Origin: Comamonas resistens
GTDB lineage: Bacteria; Pseudomonadota; Gammaproteobacteria; Burkholderiales; Burkholderiaceae_C
Assembly (NCBI RefSeq): GCF_030064165.1
Contig: NZ_CP125947.1
Coordinates: 2,976,001-3,040,000, forward strand
Direction: 5' to 3'
DNA: 64,000 nucleotides
Made by a program: the position numbers and the translations under genes. Of this stretch, positions 25,020 to 37,016 are shown one piece after another; position 1 is the stretch's first letter, and every line of letters starts with the position of its first letter. The notes under the pieces were generated by a model, which was not told the origin of the DNA, searched no databases, and was given only the letters and a program-made list of their open reading frames with translations.

Positions 25020-25721
25020 TCACGCTTGCAGATCAAACACCAGTACTTCGGCGCTCTTGCCCTGCCCCAGGCTCAGGCGAGACTCATTTTCAATAAGCGC
25101 CGCATCACCGGCTGTCAGCTTTTGTCCATTCACCACCAGCTCGCCCTTGACCATGTGCACATAGGTCTTGCGGCCAGCGGGCAGCGCCATGTCAAAGGTT
25201 TCGTCGCCGTCGAACAAGCCGGCAAACAGCCGGGCATCGGCATTCATGGTCACCGAACCTTCGGCACCGTCGGGCGATGCCACCAGGCGCAGCTTGCCGC
25301 GCTTCTCGGCCTCGAGAAAAGCCTTCTGGGCATAGCCGGGTTCGATACCGGTGCGTGCAGGCAACAGCCAGATCTGCAGAAAATGGGTGGTGCCGCCATC
25401 TGCATGGTTGTGCTCGCTGTGCACCACGCCCGAGCCCGCACTCATGCGCTGCACCTCGCCGGGCACAATGGTCTGTTCGTTGCCCATGCTGTCCTTGTGC
25501 GACAGGCCGCCGTCCATCACATAGCTGATGATTTCCATGTCACGGTGGCCGTGGGCGCCAAAACCGGTGCCGGGGGCAATGCGGTCTTCGTTGATCACGC
25601 GCAGGTTGCCAAAGCCCATGTGGCGGGGGTCGTAGTAGCCCGCGAACGAGAAGCTGTGGAAGGACTTGAGCCAGCCGTGATCGGCGTAGCCACGTTCCTG
25701 GGATTTGCGCAGAGTCATCAT
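25020..25721 (-). CDS. Pirin-family protein (bicupin)
   Basis: An AAGGA site precedes ATG 25721, giving 233 aa, close to E. coli YhhW (231). Metal-binding His residues are in GAHGHRDMEIISYVMDG (about 54-70) and VVHSEHN (about 98-104), the pirin cupin pattern. Some pirins are quercetinases; others act in regulation. It is 56 bp upstream of the DoxX gene on the same strand and divergent from a LysR gene with a palindrome between them, suggesting LysR control. Confidence 0.9.
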   Translation of the reverse strand: MMTLRKSQERGYADHGWLKSFHSFSFAGYYDPRHMGFGNLRVINEDRIAPGTGFGAHGHRDMEIISYVMDGGLSHKDSMGNEQTIVPGEVQRMSAGSGVVHSEHNHADGGTTHFLQIWLLPARTGIEPGYAQKAFLEAEKRGKLRLVASPDGAEGSVTMNADARLFAGLFDGDETFDMALPAGRKTYVHMVKGELVVNGQKLTAGDAALIENESRLSLGQGKSAEVLVFDLQA

Positions 25722-25814
25722 GGTGAGGTCCTTTCGTTCAGAGTTGTTTGTCTCTATGGCTCTACTGTAGAAGCTCGCCTCTCTCAGGTGGCTGAATGCC
25801 ATTGATGGCATCAT

Positions 25815-25829
25815 TCAAACTGTTTGAAC
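25815..25829. promoter_or_regulatory. 15-bp perfect palindrome between pirin and lysR
   Basis: TTCAAACTGTTTGAA is perfectly symmetric around one base. An imperfect palindrome (TGAATGCCAT 25794-25803 with ATGGCATCATTCA 25806-25818) lies immediately before it. Position between divergent LysR and target genes fits a LysR-type binding site. Confidence 0.5.
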
Positions 25830-25844
25830 ACTCAAAAACGCCCC

Positions 25845-26783
25845 ATGCCCAGTTCCCGCGATGTGCTCACCCCCGACAGCCTGGCCATGCTGCAGGCCAT
25901 TGCCGAGACCGGCAGCTTCGCCGCCGCAGCACGTTCCCTGGGGCTGGTGCCCAGTGCGCTGACTTATCGGGTGCGCCAGATCGAGGACGCGCTGGACGTG
26001 CTGCTGTTTGACCGCAGCTCGCGCCACGCCCAGGCCACCGAGGCCGGTCAGGCCTTGCTCCACGAGGGCGCACGCCTGTTGCAGGAGATCGACGCCGTGG
26101 CCCACCGCGTCAAGCGCGTGGCCACGGGCTGGGAGCCCCAGCTGACCATCGTGGTCGACGGCGCGATTGCCCGCACACCGGTGTTCGAGCTGATCGAGGC
26201 TTTTTATGCGCTGAACCCGCCCACGGCGCTGAAGATCAAGGACGGCATTCTCAGCGGCACTCTGGAAGCGCTGACCAGCGGCCAGGCCGATCTGGCCATA
26301 GGCATTGCCGTCAATGCCAGCAATGCCGCCGAGCTGCAGACCCGTGAAATCGGCGAGATGGACTTCATCTTTGCCGTAGCGCCCCACCATCCGCTGGCCA
26401 GCGCGACCGAGCCCATCTCCGACGAAGAGCTGCTGCGGCACCGCCTGATCGCCGTTGCCGACTCGGGCGTGCGCAGCAACATCAGCTTCGGCCTGGTCAG
26501 CGGCCAAGATGTGCTCACGGTGGACAGCATGCACGCCAAGGTCGAGGCGCAGATACGCGGTATTGGCGGCGGCTTTCTGCCGCGCGGCATGGTGCAGTCC
26601 TATCTGGACGCAGGCCTGCTGGTGACGCGCCAGGTCCAGCGCGCCAGCCGCAATCTGCGCCTGCACTACGGCTGGCCCGGACCGGCCCACCGCACTCCGG
26701 GCCGGGCGCTGCAGTGGTGGCTGCAGCAACTGGAGAGCCCCGCCACGCGCCGCGCCCTCATGGAAAACCATCATCGCCAGTGA
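25845..26783 (+). CDS. LysR-family transcriptional regulator
   Basis: I use ATG 25845 (312 aa); the upstream TTG at 25824 overlaps the palindrome. The N-terminal winged helix is LAMLQAIAETGSFAAAARSL followed by VPSALTYRVRQIEDAL, and the C-terminal periplasmic-binding-like effector domain runs from about 95 to 290. LysR regulators typically act on a divergent neighbour, here the pirin (and probably DoxX) genes. Confidence 0.92.
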   Translation: MPSSRDVLTPDSLAMLQAIAETGSFAAAARSLGLVPSALTYRVRQIEDALDVLLFDRSSRHAQATEAGQALLHEGARLLQEIDAVAHRVKRVATGWEPQLTIVVDGAIARTPVFELIEAFYALNPPTALKIKDGILSGTLEALTSGQADLAIGIAVNASNAAELQTREIGEMDFIFAVAPHHPLASATEPISDEELLRHRLIAVADSGVRSNISFGLVSGQDVLTVDSMHAKVEAQIRGIGGGFLPRGMVQSYLDAGLLVTRQVQRASRNLRLHYGWPGPAHRTPGRALQWWLQQLESPATRRALMENHHRQ

Positions 26784-26865
26784 AGCCGCGCAGAGCAAAG
26801 CAGTCACGGCGCGGGTGTAGAGTGGAACGCGCAAGACTGGCTTGTCAGCAAATGATGCTTGCTCT

Positions 26866-26890
26866 CTTTTAGATAGCTGCTACGCTGCGA
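26866..26890. repeat. Copy of the ATAGC-type intergenic repeat
   Basis: The stretch contains TTTTAGATAGCTGCTACGCTGC, related to copies at 11163 and 24520, in the short gap between lysR and the FAD oxidoreductase gene. Confidence 0.35.
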
Positions 26891-26915
26891 ATCAACGGTG
26901 TTGAAAAGGCTTTTC

Positions 26916-28022
26916 ATGAATGCTTCCCATGCACGAGTGACCCGCACGGACTCCGCGTCCGGCTCTGCTTCCCCTTCCCGCATTGCCGTCATCGGCGCAG
27001 GTATTGCAGGCATTGCCTGCGCACGCACCTTGATGCAGGCCGGACATGATGTCCATGTCTACGAGCGCCTGACCCAGGCCGGCGGACGCATGCGCTCGGT
27101 CAGCGGCCCCTACGGCAGCTTCGATATCGGCGCCCAGTTTTTCACGGTGCGCGACCCACGCTTTCAGCAGGCACTGGACACCGTGCCGCAAAATCTGCTG
27201 GGCTGGAGCCTCAACAGCATCCAGACACGCAATGCCCAGGGTCGCAAGACCAGCACTCCCGCATCGCCACGCGAAACCCATTGGGTCGGCCTGCCCGACA
27301 TGCAGGCCCTGCCCCTGGCCTGGGCTGCCCCGCTGTGGGATGCAGGCCGCATGCATCTGGGTCAATCCGTGCGTGCGCTCGGCCACCATATCGCCAGCGG
27401 CAGCAAGCACAGCAGCCATCAATGGACGCTGATGCTGGACACCGAAGACCATGGTGCCCAGACGGCCAGCGGCTTCGACACCGTCATCCTCGCCCTGCCC
27501 GCGCCACAGGCCGTGCAGCTGCTGCAAACCGCCCCGCAAGGCATGGCGTTGGCCAAAAGCCTGTCAACCGTGGAGATGGCACCCTGCTGGGCCATGACCC
27601 TGTCCTACCCCATGGCTGCCCAGGCGGGTCTGAACACCCTGGGGCCCCAGTGGAATGCGGCCCGCAGCACACATGAGCGTGTGGCCTGGGTGGCGCGCGA
27701 GTCCTCCAAGCCCGGCCGTGCCCAGACCGAGCGCTGGACCGTACATGCCAACCCGCTGTGGTCCAACGAACACCGCCACGACGACCCTACGCGCGTTCTG
27801 TCCAAGCTGCAAAAGGCCTTTGGCGAGATCACCGGCATCCGCGTGGCTCCGCGCCATGCCAGTGTCTACCTCTGGCAACATGCCCAGACGCTCTCCCCGC
27901 TGGGCCAGCCCTTTGCCTATGAGCGTGCCGCAGGCCTGGGCCTGTGCGGCGACTGGTGCATAGGCAGCCGCGTCGAGGACGCGTTCATCTCCGGGCTGGA
28001 GATGGCGCTGGCCCTTGCCTGA
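26916..28022 (+). CDS. NAD(P)/FAD-dependent oxidoreductase, renalase-like
   Basis: From ATG 26916 (AAAAGG upstream) the protein is 368 aa. The dinucleotide-binding Rossmann motif IAVIGAGIAGIACARTL is at about 19-35, followed by VYERLTQAGGRMRSV, the amine-oxidase/renalase GG motif. The C terminus ends with GLCGDWCIGSRVEDAFISG, the usual FAD-contacting tail. The substrate is unknown. It is 112 bp from gluQ. Confidence 0.88.
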   Translation: MNASHARVTRTDSASGSASPSRIAVIGAGIAGIACARTLMQAGHDVHVYERLTQAGGRMRSVSGPYGSFDIGAQFFTVRDPRFQQALDTVPQNLLGWSLNSIQTRNAQGRKTSTPASPRETHWVGLPDMQALPLAWAAPLWDAGRMHLGQSVRALGHHIASGSKHSSHQWTLMLDTEDHGAQTASGFDTVILALPAPQAVQLLQTAPQGMALAKSLSTVEMAPCWAMTLSYPMAAQAGLNTLGPQWNAARSTHERVAWVARESSKPGRAQTERWTVHANPLWSNEHRHDDPTRVLSKLQKAFGEITGIRVAPRHASVYLWQHAQTLSPLGQPFAYERAAGLGLCGDWCIGSRVEDAFISGLEMALALA

Positions 28023-28133
28023 GGACGCGCCACGACTCGGGAGGCTGAGCGCTCCCTTGTGCGCCCCTTGTGCACTGAGTGAGCCCGTCTGGTGAGCAGC
28101 CGGCCGTCTGGCATCGCCTCCGCTCAGCGTAAG

Positions 28134-29195
28134 ATGGCGCCCCTCATGACCTCGGCCACCGCTTCTTCCCGCGCCCGCTATATCGGGCGCTTTGCACCTT
28201 CTCCTACCGGTCCGCTGCATGCGGGCTCCCTGGTCGCCGCGCTGGCCAGCTGGCTCGATGCCCGCGCCCATGGCGGCCAGTGGCTGGTGCGCATCGAAGA
28301 TATCGACCCGCCGCGCTGCCAGGCCGGTGCCGATGCGGAAATCCTGCGCCAACTGGCCGCTTGCGGCCTGCATTCCGACGCACCCGTAGTCTGGCAGTCC
28401 GCGCGCCACGCACTGTACGAAGCCGCTCTGCAGCAATTGCAAAACCAAGGCTTGTGCTACCCCTGCGGCTGCACGCGCAAGGACGTCGAGGCGGCCTGGC
28501 AAGCCATGGGGCTGCCACATGAGCGCCATGTGGAACGCCCCTACCCCGGAACCTGCCGTCATGGACTGCACGGCAAGCCCGCCAGGGCCTGGCGGTTTGC
28601 AATTGAGCAGCAGATTCAGGAGCTTCAATCAAAACCGCCTAAAACGATTACGCATCATGCGCAACCAGCTACATCATCCATAGCAATAGCATCTGCGCAG
28701 CTGGAATCGGCAGCTCCCGTGCTGCATTGGCGGGACCGTCGTCTGGGCCCTCAGCAACAAAACCTCGGTGCCCAGGTCGGCGACTTTGTGCTGCGCCGCG
28801 CCGATGGGCTTTGGGCCTATCAGCTGGCCGTGGTCGTGGACGATGCCGCGCAAGGCGTCACCCATGTGGTGCGCGGTGAGGACCTGACGGACAATACGCC
28901 GCGCCAGCTGATGCTGCAGCAGGGGCTGGCCTTGCCCCAGCCCAGCTATCTGCATACGCCGCTGGTACGCATGGACAATGGCGAAAAGCTGTCCAAACAG
29001 CATGGCGCGCCGGCCGTGGATGTCAGCGCCCCACTGGCGGCGCTGCAAGCCGCAGCGGCCTCGCTGGGCCTTGCCGCCCTGCCACAAGCGCCAGACGGCG
29101 CCCATCGAGGTGCACAAAGCCCCGCCGCGGCCTTGACTTTGGCGCTGGACTTCTGGGTCGCCTGCTGGCGTCAAACCTACAATATCGCCCCGTGA
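28134..29195 (+). CDS. gluQ: Glutamyl-Q tRNA(Asp) synthetase with an unusual insertion
   Basis: From ATG 28134 (or 28146) the protein is about 353 aa, long for GluQ (about 300). It has the class I signature [19 protein letters not shown], zinc cysteines CYPCGCTR and the PGTC site, [12 protein letters not shown] and the KMSKS-like GEKLSKQHG. It adds glutamate to queuosine on tRNA(Asp). Between the zinc domain and the LHWRDRRLG segment sits an extra stretch of roughly 35 residues ([20 protein letters not shown] and onward), encoded by AT-richer DNA at about 28610-28720 resembling intergenic repeats. Confidence 0.9.
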   Translation: MAPLMTSATASSRARYIGRFAPSPTGPLHAGSLVAALASWLDARAHGGQWLVRIEDIDPPRCQAGADAEILRQLAACGLHSDAPVVWQSARHALYEAALQQLQNQGLCYPCGCTRKDVEAAWQAMGLPHERHVERPYPGTCRHGLHGKPARAWRFAIEQQIQELQSKPPKTITHHAQPATSSIAIASAQLESAAPVLHWRDRRLGPQQQNLGAQVGDFVLRRADGLWAYQLAVVVDDAAQGVTHVVRGEDLTDNTPRQLMLQQGLALPQPSYLHTPLVRMDNGEKLSKQHGAPAVDVSAPLAALQAAAASLGLAALPQAPDGAHRGAQSPAAALTLALDFWVACWRQTYNIAP

Positions 29196-29962
29196 CTTCT
29201 TCTATTCCAACTTCCCATACCGACATGGCCGACAACGCGCCCGCCCAAGACCAAGCTGCAGCACCGCAGGGCCAGGCGCCCGAAGGCGTGGCCTACCCCA
29301 AGACCATCAAGAGCTATGTGCGCCGTGCCGGCCGCACCACCACAGGCCAGGCCAAGGCCTTTGAAGAGCTGGGTCCGCGTTTTCTGCTGCAATACCACAA
29401 GGCGCCCCTGGATGCCGCTGCAGTCTATGGCCGCGAAGGCAAGCTGATCCTGGAAATCGGCTTCGGCATGGGCGAGGCCACGGCCCATATTGCCCGCGTG
29501 CGCCCCGACGACAATTTCCTGTGCTGCGAGGTGCATGAGCCCGGCGTGGGCGCGTTGCTCAAGCGCATCGGCGAGCAGGAGATCGAGAACATCCGCATCC
29601 TTCAGCACGATGCCGTGGAAGTCATTGACAACATGCTGCCCGAGGCCTCAATCGACGGCGTGCACATCTTCTTCCCCGATCCCTGGCACAAGAAAAAGCA
29701 CAACAAGCGCCGCCTGATCCAGAGCCCGCTGATTGCCAAGCTGGCAGCCCGCATCAAGCCCGGTGGCTATATCCACTGTGCCACCGACTGGGAGCCCTAT
29801 GCCGTGCAGATTCTGGAAGTGCTCAATGCCGAACCCACGCTGCAGAACACAGCAGACAGCTACGCCGAAAAGCCCGACTATCGTCCGCTGACCAAGTTCG
29901 AAAACCGCGGCATCCGCCTCGGTCATGGTGTCTGGGATCTGGTGTTTCGCCGCAAAGCCTGA
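29192..29962 (+). CDS. trmB: tRNA (guanine-N7-)-methyltransferase
   Basis: The 256-aa methyltransferase has the SAM motif [15 protein letters not shown] at about 86-100, [20 protein letters not shown] (about 151-170), the TrmB signature, and [12 protein letters not shown]. It makes m7G46 in tRNA. A GTG start at 29192 overlaps the gluQ stop (GTGA); ATG at 29225 is the alternative. The overlap implies translational coupling of two tRNA-modification genes. Confidence 0.92.
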   Translation: MTSSIPTSHTDMADNAPAQDQAAAPQGQAPEGVAYPKTIKSYVRRAGRTTTGQAKAFEELGPRFLLQYHKAPLDAAAVYGREGKLILEIGFGMGEATAHIARVRPDDNFLCCEVHEPGVGALLKRIGEQEIENIRILQHDAVEVIDNMLPEASIDGVHIFFPDPWHKKKHNKRRLIQSPLIAKLAARIKPGGYIHCATDWEPYAVQILEVLNAEPTLQNTADSYAEKPDYRPLTKFENRGIRLGHGVWDLVFRRKA

Positions 29963-29999
29963 GCCACATCACCTAGCAAGCGGCAAGCCTGTCTTTGAG

Positions 30000-31328
30000 C
30001 TACTGGGGGCCTTTGCGAAAGCGCCGGCGGCCTGACTCAGGCTTGTGCGGCGCTTTTTCCTGTCTGCGCAAATGTGCGCCCGAAAATCGCACACAGTCCC
30101 GCCCCGCAGCCTTGGCCTCATACAGCGCCGCATCGGCACGGTGCAAAAAGCTGTCCATGGCCTCCCCCTCCTGCAGTTGGGCAATGCCAAAGCTGGCCGT
30201 CACATGCAGGCTCAGGTTATCGATATCAATGGACTGGTTGCGAATCACCGAGCCCAGTCGCAGTGCCAGCTGATGGGCTTGCGCCGCTTCCGACTCCGGC
30301 AGCACGATGAGGAACTCCTCCCCTCCATAGCGGGCCAGCCAGTCCACCTGGGTTTTCAGCTCACGCTGGCAACGCAGGGCCAGCTCCTTCAGCACAGCGT
30401 CTCCTGTCGCATGCCCGTATTCGTCATTGATGCGCTTGAAGTGGTCCAGATCCATGAAAACCACGCTCAGTGTTCTTGCATAGCGCAGGCAACGCTTCAC
30501 TTCGACATTCAGCCGCTCATCCAGCGCACGGCGGTTCCAGCAGCCCGTCAGCGCATCGGTCAGTGACAGGCTCTTGACCTCTTCCACCACCTGCTCCAGC
30601 TGCGCCGTGCGCTCGGCCACCAGACGGTCAAGGTGGGCAATATGGCCTTGCAGATCGCTTTGCAGCTGCACAAAGCCTCTAGCCACCAGATCGATTTCAT
30701 CGACATAGTCGCGCTGCGGCCTGTCCAGCACCAGCACCTGTTGCAGGCCGTTGGGCTTGAGGTCGCTGGCAAAGCCGGCAATCTGCCTCAGCGGTGCTTG
30801 CAGCTGCCTGCGCATCACCACCATGACCACGGCGCAGACCATCACGGTAAACAGCCCATAGCCCAAAACCACGCCCAGAATCGAATTGCGAATCTGCTCG
30901 AAGTAGTAGCGACGACTCTCCCAGATCTCCAGCGTTCCCAGTGGAATGCTGGCAGCGGCCTTGACGGCCTGCGGAGCAGGAATGTCCACCTTCAACACGG
31001 CCGGCCTGTCTGCAGCTGGTGGAATGCCTGCTTCAAAAAGCTCCCCCGTCGTCGTCGCCCGCACACGCACATAGCCGACCTGCGGCAGCGCACCCAGCCA
31101 CTTCACCTGCTTTCCAACCATGGCAGGGTCTATATCCCACAGAGCGCTCGACAGCAGCAGCAAACTGCTGTCGGCATGCCGCTCCATGTCCGCCTTGAAG
31201 CTGCGTTTGCCCGACTCATATTCCCAGGCTGCCAGCAAGCTCACAAACAGGCTCATGCCAATCAGCGCCAGCAATACGATGCGGGAGACCAGATGGGTGG
31301 CGATGGAGCGGAAACGCTTATGGAACAT
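30000..31328 (-). CDS. Membrane-bound GGDEF diguanylate cyclase with periplasmic sensor
   Basis: The 442-aa protein has TM1 (RIVLLALIGMSLFVSLLAAW, about 16-35), a periplasmic domain of about 110 residues (DSSLLLLSSALWDIDPAMVG), TM2 (about 138-160), a linker/coiled coil and a C-terminal GGDEF domain with LTGCWNRRAL, DLDHFKRINDEYGHATG and RYGGEEF. The inhibitory RxxD position reads TQVD, so feedback inhibition is probably lost. It starts 5 bp after the gene for a periplasmic binding protein, suggesting that a ligand-loaded binding protein controls the cyclase. Confidence 0.9.
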   Translation of the reverse strand: MFHKRFRSIATHLVSRIVLLALIGMSLFVSLLAAWEYESGKRSFKADMERHADSSLLLLSSALWDIDPAMVGKQVKWLGALPQVGYVRVRATTTGELFEAGIPPAADRPAVLKVDIPAPQAVKAAASIPLGTLEIWESRRYYFEQIRNSILGVVLGYGLFTVMVCAVVMVVMRRQLQAPLRQIAGFASDLKPNGLQQVLVLDRPQRDYVDEIDLVARGFVQLQSDLQGHIAHLDRLVAERTAQLEQVVEEVKSLSLTDALTGCWNRRALDERLNVEVKRCLRYARTLSVVFMDLDHFKRINDEYGHATGDAVLKELALRCQRELKTQVDWLARYGGEEFLIVLPESEAAQAHQLALRLGSVIRNQSIDIDNLSLHVTASFGIAQLQEGEAMDSFLHRADAALYEAKAAGRDCVRFSGAHLRRQEKAPHKPESGRRRFRKGPQ

Positions 31329-31333
31329 GGCCG

Positions 31334-32446
31334 TCAGCGCAGCTGCTTTTCGATTTCAAAGCTGTAGCGGTCCAGCTTGGGGTTCAGTGCCTTGCTGTAC
31401 TTGCGAAAATCCAGCGGTTTTTGCGAAGCACTGAAACGCCGCTCGAACCTGTCCGCGAGCAATGGGTCGAACAACACGAACATGGCTTTTTGGAGCTCCA
31501 GCCCTTCCGGTTTGAAATCCCTGCCATGCGCGTAGTCGTAGAGCATGACCAACGCCCAAGCTCCTGCCATGAAATGGCCGCCCGCCAAGGCAGCCAGTTC
31601 TCCAGAACGGACGGCCGTCAAAGCCGCCGCCGAGGTGTTGATGGCGCCAAAAAAGCCGTCGCGCCCGGGCTTGCCCCCCGCTTCGCGCCAGGCATCCATG
31701 GCTCCCAAAGCCATCTCGTCATTGCCTGCCCAGACCGTGCGCACTTGCGGGTAGCGCTGCATGAGAACGCGCATCTGCTCCGCAGCGCGCTCTCTGCTCC
31801 ACCCGCCAAAGACTTCCTGCTGCAGCACCACATCCCCAGCCTCGGCCACCGCGCGCCGCATGCCCGCGTTGCGCTCGATGGAGCTGGAGGTGGATCTGTC
31901 CCCTGCAATGGCCAGCATTTGCAGCTTGCCATCAGAGGCCTGTGCAACTCTGGAAGCCCTGGCGACCTCGATCAGGGCCTTGGCTGTCAGATAACCGGCC
32001 TCCTCGGCCTGAGGCTCCAGACTCCCCAGCCAGTGCCTGAATGTCTCCCGAGGCCTGCCCAGCTGCGAGCGCGCAGACTCCTGGATACCGTTGAACGCCA
32101 TGAAACTGTCGATCTGCGCTGCTTCCAGGGTGCGCAAAATCTCGGGAGCCACACTGCTCTCGTTGACAAACATCACAAAACGGGGACGACTGGCTTTGGG
32201 TCTGGCCGCCAGCTCGCGGGCAATCGAGATGGCCTGCAGGGGATTGCGCTCGGCGTAGCGAATCTCCAGCGGCATTCCGAGACTGACCGCCGCTGCGGCC
32301 ATGGCGTCCGAAGCCGTGCGCCAATAGGCTTCGTTGCTGCGCCCCGGATTGATGAAAACCACACTCTGAGCCCAGCCCCATTGCGGTGCGAGGGCCAACA
32401 TCAGCAACAGCCATGCCGCCCAGCCACGCTGGGTGAAAGCGTTCAT
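31334..32446 (-). CDS. Periplasmic sugar-binding-like protein (ABC/PBP type I)
   Basis: The 370-aa protein has a Sec signal peptide (WAAWLLLMLALAPQWGWA-Q) and a type I periplasmic-binding fold. FINPGRSNEAYWRTASDAMA is at the start, then MLAIAGDRSTSSSIERNAGM and VRTVWAGNDEMALGAMDAWR, typical of ribose/autoinducer-2-type receptors. No permease or ATPase gene is nearby. Its downstream neighbour is a membrane diguanylate cyclase, so it is more likely a sensor component than a transporter subunit. Confidence 0.88.
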   Translation of the reverse strand: MNAFTQRGWAAWLLLMLALAPQWGWAQSVVFINPGRSNEAYWRTASDAMAAAAVSLGMPLEIRYAERNPLQAISIARELAARPKASRPRFVMFVNESSVAPEILRTLEAAQIDSFMAFNGIQESARSQLGRPRETFRHWLGSLEPQAEEAGYLTAKALIEVARASRVAQASDGKLQMLAIAGDRSTSSSIERNAGMRRAVAEAGDVVLQQEVFGGWSRERAAEQMRVLMQRYPQVRTVWAGNDEMALGAMDAWREAGGKPGRDGFFGAINTSAAALTAVRSGELAALAGGHFMAGAWALVMLYDYAHGRDFKPEGLELQKAMFVLFDPLLADRFERRFSASQKPLDFRKYSKALNPKLDRYSFEIEKQLR

Positions 32447-32560
32447 GCCGAACCGGGCCTGGCGCGTTGTGAAAGAGAGGGATCGATTGAAAATGCGCTC
32501 CTGCCGACTGACTAGGCCGATGGCTGGATGTCACCAACTGTAAACAGCACAATGGTAACA

Positions 32561-32620
32561 AAAACACCCCGGCCAGCCGGGGTGTCCTCACGCATTGGCG
32601 GCACTCTCACACCGCCAATG
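32561..32620 (-). terminator. Terminator region of alaS with two hairpins
   Basis: CATTGGCGG (32593-32601) pairs with CCGCCAATG (32612-32620), and ACACCCCGGC (32564-32573) with GCCGGGGTGT (32576-32585). The A-rich flank at 32551-32564 becomes a U-rich tail in the minus transcript. Confidence 0.75.
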
Positions 32621-32628
32621 AATATGAT

Positions 32629-35367
<2,739 letters not shown>

Positions 35368-35578
35368 GGTGTTTGGTATGAAGACGCCTGCATGACGTCT
35401 GCGATCGGTACGGCCAGGCGCGACTTTGAGTCAAAACCACGCGCCAAGGCAAATCAGCCGAACATTATAGGTTTGCGGCTGCAGACCCGCGCCGCGCTAT
35501 GGCGTTGATATCGATACAGGCTTTTCATGAGCTTGGTTAAGCTTGCCCGCACCCGCATCCGGATAATGAGTGGTTGAT

Positions 35579-35875
35579 ATGAAGCCCACATCCCCTCCCG
35601 AAGGCAGCAATACCGCTGCCGCCCCCAAGAAAAGCCCGATTGTTGCCTGGCTGATCGGCTTGCCCGTCGTCATCTTTGCAGTGCTCATGCTGATCGGCAA
35701 ACTCATGGACGACCCGCAAAGAGAGCAGCGCTGGGTGGACAGCGAGACCATCAAGATCTGCTGGAAACAGATAAGCAAGCCCGAAGCCGAGCGCAAGACC
35801 CAGGAGTTTCACTCGCAGGAGGATTGCGATCAGCTGGAGCTGGCTTTCAAGCAAAAGTACAACGAAAACCCCTGA
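35579..35875 (+). CDS. Small single-pass membrane protein, unrecognised
   Basis: The 98-aa protein starts MKPTSPPEGSNTAAAPKKSP, followed by one hydrophobic helix (IVAWLIGLPVVIFAVLMLIG, about 21-40) and a charged C-terminal half with two Cys residues (KICWKQ, QEDCDQLELAFKQ). ATG 35579 is preferred over GTG 35570. I do not recognise a family. It is convergent with the DUF4259 gene. Confidence 0.65.
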   Translation: MKPTSPPEGSNTAAAPKKSPIVAWLIGLPVVIFAVLMLIGKLMDDPQREQRWVDSETIKICWKQISKPEAERKTQEFHSQEDCDQLELAFKQKYNENP

Positions 35876-35901
35876 GAGGGTCTTCCCGCCATGCCGGGCC
35901 T

Positions 35902-36291
35902 TTAGTCCTCTTCGACCTCGCCCTCGTCATCAGCCAGGTGCGCCAATGCCAGCATGCGGTCGAAAGTGGCGACCAAGGTGGCGCGCCGCTCCCGCTTGTA
36001 TTCCTCCGAAGGCTCCAGCTCATCGATGCTGGAGTCCCAGGCCTGCAGGAAAATCTGCTTCCATTGAGCCAGCAACTGCACATCGGGCCATTGTGGGGGC
36101 ATACCTTTTTCCGCCATGGCGCAAAGCAGCTCGATACGGCAGGGCACCAGATCCGCGTCCAGCTCGTCGGCCTCAAGCAGCTCGGGCGACTCCATGGCCT
36201 CAGCGATTTCATCGAGCAACTGGCCGGTGATATCGTCCAGCCAATCCAGCGCCGTGTCGTTGTCGAAATTCCCGTGTGCCCAGGTTCCCAT
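35902..36291 (-). CDS. DUF4259 family protein
   Basis: The 129-aa acidic protein begins MGTWAHGNFDNDTALDWLDD, the hallmark of DUF4259 proteins. The role is unknown. It is monocistronic, between the small membrane protein gene and smpB. Confidence 0.85.
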   Translation of the reverse strand: MGTWAHGNFDNDTALDWLDDITGQLLDEIAEAMESPELLEADELDADLVPCRIELLCAMAEKGMPPQWPDVQLLAQWKQIFLQAWDSSIDELEPSEEYKRERRATLVATFDRMLALAHLADDEGEVEED

Positions 36292-36382
36292 GGCATGCCT
36301 CCTTGATAGTGTCGCCCGCCAACATAGCGAGCTTCAACGTCAATTCCGTGACAGAACCGTCTTTGGCCCGACCACCTGCCGA

Positions 36383-36856
36383 TCAGCGATTGCGGCTTTT
36401 CAGCGCCCTCTCGACCTCGCGCTTGCCTTCGCGGTCCTTGATCACATCGCGCTTGTCGTGCTCGGCCTTGCCCTTGGCCAGGGCAATCTCGCATTTCACA
36501 TAGCCGTTCTTCCAGTGCAGATTGATAGGCACCAGGGTATAGCCTTTTTGCTCGACCTTGCCGACCAGTCGCTTGATCTCGTCCTTTTTCAGCAGCAGCT
36601 TCTTAATGCGGGCCGCATCGGGGCTGACATGGGTGGAGGCCGTCTTGAGCGGATTGATCTGGCAGCCGAGCAGGAACAGCTCACCATCCTTGATGATGAC
36701 GTAGCCGTCCGTCAGCTGCACCTTGCCGCTGCGCAGCGCCTTGACTTCCCAGCCGTGCAGCACCATGCCGGCCTCGTGACGTTCCTCGAAGAAATAGTTG
36801 AATGCAGCTTTTTTATTGTCGGCAATGCGCGACGAAGTTTCTGGTTTCTTGGCCAT
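36383..36856 (-). CDS. smpB: SsrA-binding protein SmpB
   Basis: The 157-aa tmRNA partner has [20 protein letters not shown], the [19 protein letters not shown] core and a basic C-terminal tail ([20 protein letters not shown]). It directs tmRNA to stalled ribosomes. It diverges from ratA-rnfH, a conserved arrangement in proteobacteria. Confidence 0.95.
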   Translation of the reverse strand: MAKKPETSSRIADNKKAAFNYFFEERHEAGMVLHGWEVKALRSGKVQLTDGYVIIKDGELFLLGCQINPLKTASTHVSPDAARIKKLLLKKDEIKRLVGKVEQKGYTLVPINLHWKNGYVKCEIALAKGKAEHDKRDVIKDREGKREVERALKSRNR

Positions 36857-37016
36857 GGAGTATTAATTGCAGCGCAGACCGGAGATAAAAGCTCTCCCTA
36901 CAATACAGGGTTGCCGTCTCGCCTCTGAGTGGCGATTTTAGTTACGCATGACGGTCAGTGATAGTTTGGCCTTTGCCAAGACCCCATTGTCGCGCCATGC
37001 CGATTGCTCTTTGTCC

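Noticed and set aside
25824..25844. TTG start for the LysR gene
   Set aside because: It overlaps the perfect palindrome; ATG 25845 leaves the operator free and gives a normal N terminus.
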